Shown: positions 44,633 through 54,870, counted from the first letter of the stretch. The stretch: 64,000 nucleotides of DNA from Agrobacterium arsenijevicii (GCA_000949895.1 JWIT01000001.1:62001-126000); one strand, 5' to 3'. Numbers and translations are program-made. The notes: generated by a model from the letters alone, not told the origin.

Positions 44633-46822
44633 TCACCACTTCTTGGAAAGCTTGAGGGTGATGGTACGGCTGTCACCCCAGCCGCAAACGGAGACGCCGG
44701 CGCAGCTCTTGACGTATTCCTTGTCGAAGACATTTGCGACGTTGACGGAAGCCGTCCAGTCGTTCTTCTCGTAGCGGATCGCGGCATCGAAGACCGCTGC
44801 ATCCGGAACACGTAGCGTATTTGCCGCATCCGCCCAGGACTTGCCCTGATAACGCACACCGCCTCCAACGCTGAGGCCTTCAAACGTATCATCGGTAAAG
44901 GCGTAATCCACCCAAAGCGACGCGGTGTGAGCGGGAACGATCCACGGCGATTTGCCGATCAGGTTGGGATTGGCATCCTTGGTGATATCGAGATCGGTAT
45001 AGGAATAGGAGGCGATGGTTTTCCAGTTGTCGCTGAGATTGGCCTTCGCCTCCAGCTCGAGGCCGGTGGATTCCACCTGCCCGAACTGGCCGCTCGTCGT
45101 TACGCCGCCGGCGGTATAGGAAACGATGGCATTGTCCTTGACCAGCTTGAAGACCGAGGCGGTAATGCTGCCGTCGAAGAAGGTCGGCTCGTATTTGATG
45201 CCGGCCTCGAACTGGTGTCCTTCCTCCGGTACGGCGGAACTGCCGTCGGCAAGCGTATCGATAAGCGGATTGAAGAAGGTGGCCGCCGAGACATAGGGCG
45301 TCAGGCCATTGTCGAATTCATAGGCAAGACCGGCGCGGCCGCTCAGCGCATCGTCATTGGAGCGGCGCGATACGCCAGCCGGCAGCCTGTTGTTCAGTTC
45401 GGTATCGACATAATCATAGCGGCCGTTCAGCGTGACCAGCCAGCCATCGCCGAAACGCAGCTGGTCCTGCGCATAGATGCCGATCTGCTGCTGCGTCACG
45501 ACATTATTGGCGTAGACGAAATTCGTTCCCTGCGTCGAGCCATAGACCGGTTTGAGCGCGCCGATAGCATTCGATCCGCAGCAGGCCTGCACCTGATCCA
45601 GCTTGTAATATTTATAGTCGAGACCGAAGAGCAGAGAATGGCTGACCGCGCCGGTATCGAACTGGCCTTCGACGCGGTTGTCAACGCCGAAGCTGTCCAC
45701 CTTCGACAGGCCGTCATAACCGAAGCGGGTCAGCATGTAATCGTTGGTGGCAGCGTCGAGGATCGGCTGGCCATTGGCATCCGCATTTGCCCAGCCGCCC
45801 GGATAGGGTCCGGTTTCGTGCTTGTAGAGGTGGCCGTAACGGGCGTTCTGGCTAATCTTCCAGCCATTGTCGAATTCATGGCTGACTTCGTAGCCCACCA
45901 TGGACTGGTAGACACGGCCATTGTCGATATCAGGCTCGCCATAAAACGCCTTGCGGTCGAGCTTGCCGAAGGGCGCGTCGACTACCGTGCCGACATAGGG
46001 CAGGAAGCCGTTGCCGACATGCACCTGATCCAGCGCCGAGAAATATCCGTAGAGCGTGGCGCTGGTCTGCGCATCCGGCTCGAAGGTGATCTGCGGCATG
46101 ATGAAACCGCGCAGATCCTCGGAATAGTCGGTGTAGTTGTCGCCGCCCGAGACCTTGCCGGTGACGCGGTATTTCCACACGCCCTCACCGTCGATCTTGT
46201 CACCGAGATCGAAACCGAAGAAGGCGTTGCCGAAATTGTTGATGCCGATTTCCGTTTCACGCACCGGAGCGTCCTGCGGGCGCTTGCGGACCATCTGCAC
46301 AATGCCGCCGGGATTGGCGCCGCCATAAAGCACCGAAGCCGGTCCTTTCAGCACCTCCACCCGTTCCAGACCGTAGGCATCCATCTGGAAACCGCCGAAA
46401 CCGTAACTGAACAGGTTCAACCCATCGAGGAACACGCCGGTCTGGGTTGCCTGAAAGCCGCGAATGTAAAACCAGTCCGTATCCGGGTCGGTGCCGAAAG
46501 GCTCCGCCGTCACGCCGGGCGTGTAGCGCAGTACCTCGTCGATCTTGGTCACGACGCCGCGATCGTCCATTTCCCGACGGCCGATGACCGAGACGGATTG
46601 GGGAATGTCCTTCGTTTCCGTGTCGGTTTTCGAACCCGTCGCGCTTTTCTTCGCGACATATCCCCGGACCGGACCCGTGGCGTTTTCAGTGCCCTGCCCT
46701 TCGACGGTGATCTGGCGCAGAACGGTCGTTTCCTGCGCCTGGGTTACCACCGGCGCCAGCAAAACAATGGCAGCCGTTCCCAAAGCCAGGCGGCCCAAAA
46801 ACATCTCATGCAAATTTTTCAA
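44633..46822 (-). CDS. TonB-dependent siderophore receptor
   Basis: 729-aa outer-membrane receptor. After a signal (ALGTAAIVLLAPVVTQAQ) comes a TonB-box-like segment (TTVLRQITVEGQ), then the plug with TKDIPQSVSVIGRREMDDRG and VEVLKGPASVLYGGANPGGIVQMVRKRP, the classic FhuA/FpvA plug motif. The barrel follows and ends in RTITLKLSKKW, with a terminal aromatic residue. A hydroxamate-type siderophore is likely from family resemblance, but the ligand is not certain. An iron-type operator (TGA-N9-TCA) lies 66 bp before the start. It is next to an AraC regulator and the fbp genes. Confidence 0.92.
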   Translation of the reverse strand: MKNLHEMFLGRLALGTAAIVLLAPVVTQAQETTVLRQITVEGQGTENATGPVRGYVAKKSATGSKTDTETKDIPQSVSVIGRREMDDRGVVTKIDEVLRYTPGVTAEPFGTDPDTDWFYIRGFQATQTGVFLDGLNLFSYGFGGFQMDAYGLERVEVLKGPASVLYGGANPGGIVQMVRKRPQDAPVRETEIGINNFGNAFFGFDLGDKIDGEGVWKYRVTGKVSGGDNYTDYSEDLRGFIMPQITFEPDAQTSATLYGYFSALDQVHVGNGFLPYVGTVVDAPFGKLDRKAFYGEPDIDNGRVYQSMVGYEVSHEFDNGWKISQNARYGHLYKHETGPYPGGWANADANGQPILDAATNDYMLTRFGYDGLSKVDSFGVDNRVEGQFDTGAVSHSLLFGLDYKYYKLDQVQACCGSNAIGALKPVYGSTQGTNFVYANNVVTQQQIGIYAQDQLRFGDGWLVTLNGRYDYVDTELNNRLPAGVSRRSNDDALSGRAGLAYEFDNGLTPYVSAATFFNPLIDTLADGSSAVPEEGHQFEAGIKYEPTFFDGSITASVFKLVKDNAIVSYTAGGVTTSGQFGQVESTGLELEAKANLSDNWKTIASYSYTDLDITKDANPNLIGKSPWIVPAHTASLWVDYAFTDDTFEGLSVGGGVRYQGKSWADAANTLRVPDAAVFDAAIRYEKNDWTASVNVANVFDKEYVKSCAGVSVCGWGDSRTITLKLSKKW

Positions 46823-46887
46823 GATATGCCCCGAAACTGATCACGGCCGACGTTCATATCCGGCAGGCCGCAGCACCTCAATTAAGC

Positions 46888-46902
46888 TGAGTATTTACAT
46901 CA
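46888..46902. promoter_or_regulatory. Iron-responsive operator TGA-N9-TCA before the receptor gene
   Basis: TGAGTATTTACATCA at 46888-46902 fits the RirA iron-responsive operator pattern known from Rhizobiaceae. It lies 66 bp upstream of the receptor ATG in an AT-rich gap. Confidence 0.65.
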
Positions 46903-47001
46903 GGATTAAGGCGGGATGCTTGTCGTTTTCTGGGGGGATTTGAAGCTTATTGGCTTCTCGCACAGTTTTGCGCCGGTCATTTTTGGGGCGAGGTGTGGAT
47001 G

Positions 47002-48678
47002 TCAGCCTTTACGTCGGCCGATCCTTGCAAGCTGCATGACCGGAAGGATGCCGATGACGACGATCGCCAATGCCGCGATTGATGCCTCCTCATAGGTGCC
47101 CCGCGCCGCTTCACCATAAAGATGTGTCGCGAAAGTCTCGAAATTGAGCGGCCGCAACAGGAGGGTGGCCGGAAGTTCCTTGACGCAATCGACGAAGATC
47201 AGCAATGCCGCCGCCGCAAGCGAGGCTTTCGAAAGCGGCAGATGAATCTGACGGAATGTCTGCGTCGCGGTTCTTCCCAGCGTTCGCGAGGCGTGATCGA
47301 AGGATTGCGGGATGCGGCTCAACCCGGCATCGACGCCACCAGCGGCAATGGTGAGAAAACGCGCCGAATAGGCGTAGATCAGGGCAGCACCGCTGCCAAT
47401 GAAGATGAGGCCGGTGGATATGCCGAACCATTCGCGCATGGTCTGGTCGACAAACCGGTCGAAGCCGCCGAGCGCGATCAGCACGCCGATGGCGATGACC
47501 GTGCCGGGGGCAGCATAACCCACGGTGGAGAGGCGATAGGACCAGAGCGAGAGGCGCCCCGGTGCAAGCCGCATTGCATAAGCGACAGCAAGGCCGAGCA
47601 TGAGGGTGATCGCAGTCGCCAGCCCGGCGAAGAGGATGGTATTCACGGCCTCCTCGGTGAAACGGGACGATAGGCCGCTGAACCGGAACCGCTTCCATGC
47701 CTCGATGACGAGATAGCTCGCCGGCGCCACAAAGCCGATAAGGACCGGCAGGCTACCGAGCGCAAAGGCGCCGCAGGCTTTCAGGCCGGTGAGCCGCACC
47801 GGCTCCAGTTCCCTGCTTTTCTGTGCAGACGCCGAATAACGCTGTTTGCGTCGCGCCCAACGTTCGAATGCCACGAGGGCAACCACGATGAAAAGCATGG
47901 AAAGCGCTATCTGTGCCGCACCGGGCAAATCCGATTTCGTGACCCAGGTGGTGTAGACCGAAACGGTGAGCGTGCGAACACCGAGAAATTCCGATGCGCC
48001 GATATCGTTCAGCGCTTCCATCAGGGCAAGGCTGATGCCGACCGCCACGGCGGGGCGCGCCAACGGCACCGCAACCTTGAAGAACGCCGCCCCCCTGGAA
48101 ACGCCGAGTGTGCGGGCCGCTTCCAGCAGGTTGCCCGCCTGCGTCAGGAACATGGCGCGAACGGGAATGTAAACGTAAGGAAACAGCACAAAACCGAGCA
48201 GGACGATGCAGCCTGTCATCGATCTTATGTCCGGCAGGCGAAACTCCCGCGGGCTGGAATAACCGAGCAGCCAGCGGATAGCCCCCTGCACCGGCCCGAT
48301 CGGGTGAAGAATATCCAGATAGGCGTAAGCGACGATATAGGTGGGCATGGCGAGCGGTAGCAGCAGCGCCCATTCCAACATCCTGCGGCCGGGGAAATCA
48401 TAAGCGGTGACCAGCCAGGCGGCAGAGGTGCCGACGACACCGGCCAGAAGACCGACACCGACCAGAAGGATCACCGTATCCGGCAAGGCCGTCAAAAGAA
48501 CGCTCGCGCCCAGATGCGCCCACAGGCCTTCCGAACCCTGAACGGCCTGCGAGACGAGCGCCAGAACCGGCACCAGGGCGCCACAGACCGCAGCCACAGA
48601 CAGGCTCAGCCACCAGAAGGAGGATGAAAACCTTGGTCTCGTGTGGGGCATCAATGGCTGGACGGCGTCTGGAATCAT
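47002..48678 (-). CDS. fbpB: Iron(III) ABC transporter permease FbpB
   Basis: 558-aa double permease with about 12 helices and two MetI-type modules. The EAA loops read EAARTLGVSRGAAFFKVAVPLARP (about residue 205) and DHASRTLGRTATQTFRQIHLPLSK (about residue 480), both contacts for the ATPase. This is the fused form usual for FbpB/AfuB iron and some thiamine transporters. I place the start at the 48678 ATG (MIPDAV), preceded by AGAAG, although a later Met is possible. It lies 72 bp downstream of fbpA on the same strand, so operon. Confidence 0.88.
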   Translation of the reverse strand: MIPDAVQPLMPHTRPRFSSSFWWLSLSVAAVCGALVPVLALVSQAVQGSEGLWAHLGASVLLTALPDTVILLVGVGLLAGVVGTSAAWLVTAYDFPGRRMLEWALLLPLAMPTYIVAYAYLDILHPIGPVQGAIRWLLGYSSPREFRLPDIRSMTGCIVLLGFVLFPYVYIPVRAMFLTQAGNLLEAARTLGVSRGAAFFKVAVPLARPAVAVGISLALMEALNDIGASEFLGVRTLTVSVYTTWVTKSDLPGAAQIALSMLFIVVALVAFERWARRKQRYSASAQKSRELEPVRLTGLKACGAFALGSLPVLIGFVAPASYLVIEAWKRFRFSGLSSRFTEEAVNTILFAGLATAITLMLGLAVAYAMRLAPGRLSLWSYRLSTVGYAAPGTVIAIGVLIALGGFDRFVDQTMREWFGISTGLIFIGSGAALIYAYSARFLTIAAGGVDAGLSRIPQSFDHASRTLGRTATQTFRQIHLPLSKASLAAAALLIFVDCVKELPATLLLRPLNFETFATHLYGEAARGTYEEASIAALAIVVIGILPVMQLARIGRRKG

Positions 48679-48750
48679 GAGCTTCTTGAAATACAGGGAA
48701 AGGCGCCCGCGGCTGCGAGCGCCTTTCACCTTGTTGTTGCCAATTGGCCT

Positions 48751-49758
48751 TTACTGGTCGAAACCGACCTTGTCGACCAGCTCGCTCGCCTGCTTGCGAT
48801 GCGACACGATTTCCGTCAGCGACTTGTTGTCGATCTTCAGGTCACCGAAGGAAGCAACGATCTCGTTGAGCGCCGCACCCTGCCTGACCGGATATTCGAA
48901 GTTGGCTTCGGCATAAATCTTCTGGGCGTCGTCCGAAACGAGGTATTCCAGAAGCTTGACGGCTTCGGCCTTGTTCGGAGCGTTCTTGGCAATGGCCGCG
49001 CCGCTGATGTTGACCTGCGTGCCGCCGTTCTTGAATGTCGGCAGAACAACCTTGATGGCTTCAGCCCACTTCACCTGCTCCTCACCGCCCTTGCCCGAAC
49101 GCATCAGGCCGACATAATAGGAGTTGGCAATGCCGATATCGCAAATGCCGCCGAGGATATCCTTGGCGACGTCACGGTCGCCGCCGCCTGCCTTGCGGGC
49201 CAGGTTTTCCTTGACGCCGGCAAGCCACTTTTCAGTGTCGGCTGCGCCATAGTGGGCGATGTAATCAGCAAAGAGCGCCGTGTTATAGGGATGCTGGCCG
49301 GAGCGAATGCAAACCTTGCCCTTCCACTTCGCATCCGCCAGGTCTTCATAGTTGAAGGATGCGAGGTCGAGATCCTTAGCCGCATAAACAATGCGAGCGC
49401 GCATGGAGAGCGCGAACCAGTGGCCCTTGGCGTCGCGAAGTTCAGCCGGGATGGCCTTGCTCAGAGTTTCGGATTCGACGGCCTGGGTAACGCCCTTTTC
49501 GGCGAGGTCGACAAGGTTGCCAGCATCCACGGTCATCAGAACGTCGGCAGGCGAACTTGCGCCTTCGCTCAGAACGCGCTCTGCGAGGCCATCCTTGAGG
49601 AACACGGTATTGACCTTGACGCCACTGGAAGCCGTGAAGGACTCCAGCAGGGGCTGGATCAGGGCCGGCTCTCTGGTGGTGTAGATGTTCAGTTCCGCGG
49701 CGCTGACTGATCCGGCTGCAAAAGCAACGGTGCTGGCAAGCAGGGCAAGTTTCGTCAT
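48751..49758 (-). CDS. fbpA: Iron(III) substrate-binding protein FbpA
   Basis: 335-aa periplasmic ferric-ion-binding protein of the transferrin-like family. A signal peptide (LALLASTVAFAAGSVSAA) ends near residue 22, and the mature part starts ELNIYTTREPALIQPLL. IANSYYVGLM contains the tandem Tyr pair that binds iron in FbpA/FutA proteins, and the C-terminal YAEANFEYPV fits the family end. ATG at 49758 follows GAGGGAGAC; the frame continues upstream without support. Its upstream region holds a TGA-N9-TCA operator. Operon with fbpB. Confidence 0.93.
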   Translation of the reverse strand: MTKLALLASTVAFAAGSVSAAELNIYTTREPALIQPLLESFTASSGVKVNTVFLKDGLAERVLSEGASSPADVLMTVDAGNLVDLAEKGVTQAVESETLSKAIPAELRDAKGHWFALSMRARIVYAAKDLDLASFNYEDLADAKWKGKVCIRSGQHPYNTALFADYIAHYGAADTEKWLAGVKENLARKAGGGDRDVAKDILGGICDIGIANSYYVGLMRSGKGGEEQVKWAEAIKVVLPTFKNGGTQVNISGAAIAKNAPNKAEAVKLLEYLVSDDAQKIYAEANFEYPVRQGAALNEIVASFGDLKIDNKSLTEIVSHRKQASELVDKVGFDQ

Positions 49759-49808
49759 GTTTTGTCTCCCTCTTCGATGGCGAATGTCGAGGGAGCAATC
49801 ATCATACA

Positions 49809-49823
49809 TGATGTATTAAATCA
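49809..49823. promoter_or_regulatory. Iron-responsive operator TGA-N9-TCA before fbpA
   Basis: TGATGTATTAAATCA (49809-49823) lies 51 bp upstream of the fbpA ATG, inside the 152-bp gap that separates fbpC from fbpA. It implies a second iron-regulated promoter for fbpAB. Confidence 0.7.
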
Positions 49824-49910
49824 AGTTTTATTTCGCCATTTTCAGACGGCTGCGATCACCAAGAGTTGAAAATGGGGCGGTAATAAACAGTAAAATCCGC
49901 CCGTTCAACT

Positions 49911-50960
49911 TCAAGTAAATATCAGCACCCCCTTGGGATCGATGCCGAAACGCACGGCCGTGGTCTTGGCGGACGTACGTTGCATCGTCCTGACGCGCAA
50001 ATCCGCTGGCAGACCGGGCACGGCTATGCCGAGCTGTTCGATCTCGCCCAAAAAAACGCGGCTCGATATTTCGCCGGCAATCCCATCTTTCGCGGCATTG
50101 TCCTCGATGATCGAAATCGCATTGGGGCGAACATAGGCGATGGCGGCAAGTCCTTCCGCCAGACCGGACGCATCACCCAGAGGCCCGAGCGGCGTTTCGA
50201 CGCGCCCGTGCCTCACCCGGCCTTCGATCTTGTTGAAGGCGCAGAAAAAATCGGCGGCATAGCGGCTCTGGGGGTTGTCGTGGATTTCATAACCCGTGCC
50301 ACTCTGTACGATACGCCCACGCTGCATCAGCACCACACGGTCTCCGGCGGAAAGCGCCTCCTCCGGATCATGGGTGACCATGATCGCCGTCGTGCCCAGT
50401 TGCCGCAGAAGGCCCAGCGTTTCCTCGCGTACACTGTCGCGCAATCCCCGGTCCAGATTGGAAAAGGGTTCGTCCATCAACAGCAGGCCGGGTTGCGGCG
50501 CAAGGGCGCGGGCAAGCGCCACGCGCTGCTGCTCCCCACCCGAAAGCGTGTGCGGGTAGCGCTTGGCCAGCTCTTGCAGATGGACGTGTTCGATCATCTC
50601 CGCAGCACGGCGGCGGGCTTCAGCTTTCGGCAGTGATCTCAGGCCGAACATCACATTCTGCTCGACGGTGAGATGCGGGAAAAGCGCATAGTCCTGGAAG
50701 ACGAAGCCGATATTGCGCTTTTCCGGCTCGACGAAACCAGCCGAACCGGCAACGACGGCGCCATTTAAGGAAACGCTGCCATGATCCGGCGTCTCAACGC
50801 CCGCGACGATGCGCAGCAGGGTCGATTTTCCACAGCCCGACCGTCCCACCAGGCAAATGATTTCGCCGCGTTCCACGGTCAGATCGATATCGGACAATAC
50901 ATCCGTATCACCGAATCTTTTTCCAACCGACTTCAGTTCCAGCGCTGCGCTGCCTGCCAT
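49911..50960 (-). CDS. fbpC: Iron(III) ABC transporter ATP-binding protein FbpC
   Basis: 349-aa ABC ATPase. Walker A GRSGCGKST, Q-loop FQDYALFPHL, signature LSGGEQQRVALARAL, Walker B LLLMDEPFSNLDR and H-loop VTHDPEEA are intact; a C-terminal TOBE-like domain (about 240-349) follows. The FSNLD variant is common in FbpC/CysA-type ATPases. ATG at 50960 (MAGSAAL) follows AGGA; an earlier frame start is not supported. Gene order here is fbpC-fbpA-fbpB, with fbpC upstream and separated by an operator-containing gap. Confidence 0.9.
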   Translation of the reverse strand: MAGSAALELKSVGKRFGDTDVLSDIDLTVERGEIICLVGRSGCGKSTLLRIVAGVETPDHGSVSLNGAVVAGSAGFVEPEKRNIGFVFQDYALFPHLTVEQNVMFGLRSLPKAEARRRAAEMIEHVHLQELAKRYPHTLSGGEQQRVALARALAPQPGLLLMDEPFSNLDRGLRDSVREETLGLLRQLGTTAIMVTHDPEEALSAGDRVVLMQRGRIVQSGTGYEIHDNPQSRYAADFFCAFNKIEGRVRHGRVETPLGPLGDASGLAEGLAAIAYVRPNAISIIEDNAAKDGIAGEISSRVFLGEIEQLGIAVPGLPADLRVRTMQRTSAKTTAVRFGIDPKGVLIFT

Positions 50961-51316
50961 TTCCAATCCTGCCCTGCTTTGCGAATTATGTTGATCGCTC
51001 AAATCAGGATTAAAGTCAAAAAGGGCGGGGAAACAGGTTTCCATTCACGAGGCCGCGAGATGTTGGGCAGGAATATTGACGTTTACGTTAGAGTTAAATA
51101 GGCTTTGCCGATACGATGGACGTCAAGGGATTAGACGTCTATCATTCGTCACCGGGGAGCGGAGGAGTAGTCGATCCGGTGACGCCACATGCGGTTCCCT
51201 CAATCCGGCCATTACGCCGGCTGATTGCGGGAGCCTCGTGAAGATCAGGCAGCCTAAAGCGCCCTTCATGCGTTCCGTCGAACGCGCGGCGCACAGAAGA
51301 CTCTGGGAGGAGAAGC
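50961..51316. promoter_or_regulatory. Divergent fbpC / acyl-CoA ligase region (about 356 bp)
   Basis: No gene is supported here. The left end holds an iron-type operator and must contain the fbpC promoter. GATCCGGTGAC and the GCCGGCTGATTGCGGG stretch near 51160-51230 show small dyads. GGGAGGAGAAGC directly precedes the ligase ATG. Confidence 0.5.
50992..51006. promoter_or_regulatory. Iron-responsive operator TGA-N9-TCA before fbpC
   Basis: TGATCGCTCAAATCA (50992-51006) lies 32 bp upstream of the fbpC ATG, the third such site of the iron block. Confidence 0.6.
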
Positions 51317-53029
51317 ATGAGTGAATTGTCCCTGGGACATCCAGAAAATGTCAGTGTCCAGAAACGCTGGCTGGCATCCTATCCGCCGGGTGTGCCTTCC
51401 GAGATTCCCGCATCCGCCTATACTTCCCTTGTCGAACTTCTCGAAAAGAGCTGCGCGCAATTTGCCGACAGGAAAGCCTTTTCCAGCATGGGAAAGTCCC
51501 TGACCTATCGGGAACTGGATATTGAAACCCGCGCCGTGGCCGCCTGGCTGCAATCCAGAGGGCTGGAAAAAGGCGACCGGGTTGCCGTGATGATGCCGAA
51601 TATCCTGCAAAACCCCGTCGCGGTGCACGGAATCCTGCGGGCAGGCATGATCGTGGTCAACGTCAATCCGCTCTATACGCCGCGCGAACTGGAACACCAG
51701 CTGAAGGATTCCGGAGCAAAGGCGCTTTTCGTGCTGGAGAACTTCGCCCATGTGGCACAGCAGGCGGCGCCGAAAACCGCCGTCAGACATGTGGTCGTCG
51801 CGGCCATGGGCGATCTCCTCGGCCTTAAAGGACATATCGTCAATCTCGTGGTTCGCAAGGTCAAGAAGCTTGTGCCCGCCTATGCCATCCCCGGCTCGAT
51901 CAGCTTCAAGGCCATGCTGAAGGAAGGTCAGGGATTTTCCTTAAAGCCAGTCAGCCTCACGGCGCAGGACATTGCCTTCCTGCAATATACTGGCGGAACG
52001 ACGGGCATTTCCAAAGGCGCGATCCTCACCCACGCCAATCTTCTGGCCAACAAGGCCCAGATCAGCCTGTGGCTGGACGCCGCTTTCGGCGGACGCAAGG
52101 ATCGTCCCGAGGTTCTCAATTTCATCTGCGCGCTGCCGCTCTGCCATATCTTCGCGCTGACGGTGAATTCGCTGATGGGCATTGCGCTTGGTGGCCACAA
52201 CCTGCTGATCGCCAATCCACGCGACATTCCCGGCTTCGTGAAAGAACTGTCGCATTATCAGCCGCATATTTTCCCCGGTATCAACACGCTGTTCAACGCG
52301 ATGATGAACAATGAGGACTTCCGCAAGCTGGACCTGTCGTCGCTGATCCTCGTTCTTGGCGGCGGCATGGCGGTGCAAAGGCCGGTGGCCGAACGCTGGC
52401 TCTCGATGGTTGGTTGCCCGATCGCCGAAGGTTACGGACTGTCGGAAACCTCTCCCGTCGCCACCGTCAACCGGCTCGACGCCACGGAATTCAGCGGCAC
52501 CATCGGCCTGCCGATTTCCTCGACGGAAATCGATATTCGCGACGAAGAAGGCAACAGCCTGCCCTCCGGCGAAGTCGGCGAGATCTGCATTCGCGGACCG
52601 CAGGTCATGGCCGGCTATTGGCAGAGGCCGGATGAAACCGCCAAAGCCATGACGGCGGACGGCTTCTTCCGCTCCGGCGACATGGGTTTCATGGATGATC
52701 GCGGTTACACCAAGATCGTCGACCGCAAGAAGGACATGATCCTCGTTTCCGGTTTCAACGTCTATCCGAACGAGATTGAGGAAGTGGCCGCCAGCCATCC
52801 CGGCGTGCTGGAATGCGCCGCAATCGGGGTTCCGGACGAACATTCCGGCGAGACCGTCAAGCTCTTCGTCGTCAAGAAGGACCAGTCGCTGACGGAGGCG
52901 GAACTCAAGGCCTTCTGCGCCAAGAACCTGACCAACTACAAACGGCCGAAGATCATCGAGTTCCGAACCGAGCTGCCGAAATCGAATGTCGGCAAGATTT
53001 TGCGGCGCGAACTGCGCAATCTGAACTGA
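51317..53029 (+). CDS. fadD: Long-chain fatty acid:CoA ligase
   Basis: 570-aa adenylate-forming enzyme that activates fatty acids to acyl-CoA. The AMP-binding motif LQYTGGTTGISKGAIL (about residue 217), EGYGLSETSPVATVN, YWQRPDETAKAMTADGFFRSGDMGFMDDRGY and the C-terminal Lys in RTELPKSNVGKILRREL are in place. RKKDMILVSGFNVYPNEIEE matches the hinge region of FadD. AGGAGA precedes the ATG. Assignment to the family is firm; chain-length preference is not. A terminator follows. Confidence 0.93.
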   Translation: MSELSLGHPENVSVQKRWLASYPPGVPSEIPASAYTSLVELLEKSCAQFADRKAFSSMGKSLTYRELDIETRAVAAWLQSRGLEKGDRVAVMMPNILQNPVAVHGILRAGMIVVNVNPLYTPRELEHQLKDSGAKALFVLENFAHVAQQAAPKTAVRHVVVAAMGDLLGLKGHIVNLVVRKVKKLVPAYAIPGSISFKAMLKEGQGFSLKPVSLTAQDIAFLQYTGGTTGISKGAILTHANLLANKAQISLWLDAAFGGRKDRPEVLNFICALPLCHIFALTVNSLMGIALGGHNLLIANPRDIPGFVKELSHYQPHIFPGINTLFNAMMNNEDFRKLDLSSLILVLGGGMAVQRPVAERWLSMVGCPIAEGYGLSETSPVATVNRLDATEFSGTIGLPISSTEIDIRDEEGNSLPSGEVGEICIRGPQVMAGYWQRPDETAKAMTADGFFRSGDMGFMDDRGYTKIVDRKKDMILVSGFNVYPNEIEEVAASHPGVLECAAIGVPDEHSGETVKLFVVKKDQSLTEAELKAFCAKNLTNYKRPKIIEFRTELPKSNVGKILRRELRNLN

Positions 53030-53035
53030 AGGACG

Positions 53036-53059
53036 AGAGCCGGGCGACCGGCTCTTTTC
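53036..53059 (+). terminator. Rho-independent terminator after fadD
   Basis: 8-bp stem AGAGCCGG/CCGGCTCT with a GCGA tetraloop, then TTTTCTTTT, seven nt past the stop. Confidence 0.9.
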
Positions 53060-53155
53060 TTTTGTCCCGTCCCTTTCTTTTATCGAAGTCGCCTTGATTT
53101 GGTCGCCTGAAAAAGAATAGTTTCCTCATCCTTCCAGGAAGCCGAGGAGCACAAG

Positions 53156-54781
53156 ATGCAGGCCACCATCGAAAAACTGAAAGCAACGGCAAGCAGCACA
53201 GCCGCAACCGATCTGCGCGCCGCTTTTGCGGCCGACGACAAACGATTCAGCCGTTTCAGCGCCAAATTCGATGACCTGCTGATGGATTATTCCAAATGCG
53301 CTGTTAACGAGGAGATCGTGACGCTTCTCGAGAAGCTCGCACGCGATGGCGGCGTCGAAGCCAAGCGCGAAGAGATGTTCTCAGGCAAGGCCATCAACTT
53401 CACCGAAGACCGCGCCGTGCTGCACACCGCACTGCGCAACCGCTCCAACACGCCGGTTCTCGTTGACGGCAAAGATGTGATGCCGGATGTGAACGCCGTT
53501 CTGACGGCCATGGGCAAGTTTGCCGACGCCGTCCGCTCCGGTTCGCTGAAAGGTGCAACCGGCAAGAAGATCACCGACATCATCAATATCGGCATTGGCG
53601 GCTCCGATCTCGGCCCCGTCATGGCCACGCTGGCGCTTGCGCCTTTCCATGATGGTCCGCGTGCGCACTTCGTCTCCAACATCGATGGCGCGCATATTGC
53701 CGACACGCTGAAGCTCGTTGATCCCGAGACCTCGCTCTTCATCGTCGCGTCGAAGACCTTCACCACCATCGAAACGATGACGAATGCCGCCACCGCGCGC
53801 CGTTTCATCGCCGAAAAGCTGGGTGAAGAGGCGGTAAAGCACCATTTCGCTGCCGTTTCGACAGCATTGGAAAAGGTCGCCGCCTTCGGCATTGAAAGCG
53901 ACCGCATCTTCGGTTTCTGGGACTGGGTTGGCGGACGTTATTCGATCTGGTCGGCCATCGGCCTGCCGCTGATGATCGCCATCGGGCCGGACAATTTCGG
54001 CAAGTTCCTGGATGGCGCGCATGCGATGGACAGGCACTTCCGCGAGGCGCCGATCCGCGAAAACCTGCCGATGCTGCTCGGCCTCATCGGTTTTTACCAT
54101 CGCAACGTGCTGAACTATTCCACGCGGGCGATCCTGCCCTATGACCAGCGCCTGTCGCGTTTCCCCGCCTATCTGCAGCAACTCGACATGGAATCGAACG
54201 GCAAGGGCGTCACCATCGACGGCACGCCTGTCGAAGGCCAGTCCGGCCCGGTTGTCTGGGGTGAACCCGGCACCAACGGCCAGCACGCCTTCTACCAGCT
54301 CATCCATCAGGGCACGAGCGTCATTCCGGCGGAATTCATGATTGCCGCCAACGGTTTCGAACCCGAACTGCGCCATCAGCACCAGCTTCTCATCGCCAAT
54401 TGCCTGGCGCAGTCGGAAGCGCTGATGAAAGGCCGTACGCTGGCAGAAGCAAAAGCCCAGCTCACCTCCAAGGGCATGGAAGACAAACTTGCCGATTTCA
54501 TTGCGCCACACCGCGTCTTCACCGGCAACCGTCCGTCCATCACCTTCGTCTACGACAAGCTGACGCCGTTTGCGCTTGGCCGTCTGATCGCGCTTTACGA
54601 GCACCGCGTCTTCGTGGAGGGCGTGCTGTTCCGCATCAACTCCTTCGACCAGTGGGGCGTGGAGCTTGGCAAGGAACTGGCGACCGGCCTGCTTCCCGTC
54701 GTCGAAGGCAAGGAAAGTGCTGATGGCCATGACAGCTCGACGCAGGGGCTGGTAAAGGCGCTGTCGGGACTGGCGGGATAA
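53156..54781 (+). CDS. pgi: Glucose-6-phosphate isomerase
   Basis: 541-aa enzyme of glycolysis/gluconeogenesis. [15 protein letters not shown] (substrate phosphate site), [30 protein letters not shown] and [13 protein letters not shown] (PGI signatures 1 and 2) are all present, as is the catalytic-region [17 protein letters not shown] lies before the ATG. Length is normal for bacterial Pgi. A clear terminator follows, separating it from the next gene. Confidence 0.97.
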   Translation: MQATIEKLKATASSTAATDLRAAFAADDKRFSRFSAKFDDLLMDYSKCAVNEEIVTLLEKLARDGGVEAKREEMFSGKAINFTEDRAVLHTALRNRSNTPVLVDGKDVMPDVNAVLTAMGKFADAVRSGSLKGATGKKITDIINIGIGGSDLGPVMATLALAPFHDGPRAHFVSNIDGAHIADTLKLVDPETSLFIVASKTFTTIETMTNAATARRFIAEKLGEEAVKHHFAAVSTALEKVAAFGIESDRIFGFWDWVGGRYSIWSAIGLPLMIAIGPDNFGKFLDGAHAMDRHFREAPIRENLPMLLGLIGFYHRNVLNYSTRAILPYDQRLSRFPAYLQQLDMESNGKGVTIDGTPVEGQSGPVVWGEPGTNGQHAFYQLIHQGTSVIPAEFMIAANGFEPELRHQHQLLIANCLAQSEALMKGRTLAEAKAQLTSKGMEDKLADFIAPHRVFTGNRPSITFVYDKLTPFALGRLIALYEHRVFVEGVLFRINSFDQWGVELGKELATGLLPVVEGKESADGHDSSTQGLVKALSGLAG

Positions 54782-54804
54782 CTCCCTCTTACCGCGATCT
54801 TGCG

Positions 54805-54832
54805 AAAGCCGGAAGGAAACTTCCGGCTTTTT
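54805..54832 (+). terminator. Rho-independent terminator after pgi
   Basis: 11-bp perfect stem AAAGCCGGAAG/CTTCCGGCTTT with a GAAA loop and five T, 24 nt past the stop. Confidence 0.93.
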
Positions 54833-54870
54833 CCGTTCAGTACCGATGAAATGTCGAATTGGAGGCACAC

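Noticed and set aside
44927..46840. 637-codon open frame on the + strand antisense to the TonB-dependent receptor
   Set aside because: High-GC shadow: the opposite strand encodes an intact receptor with signal, plug and barrel motifs, and the antisense protein has no recognisable domain.
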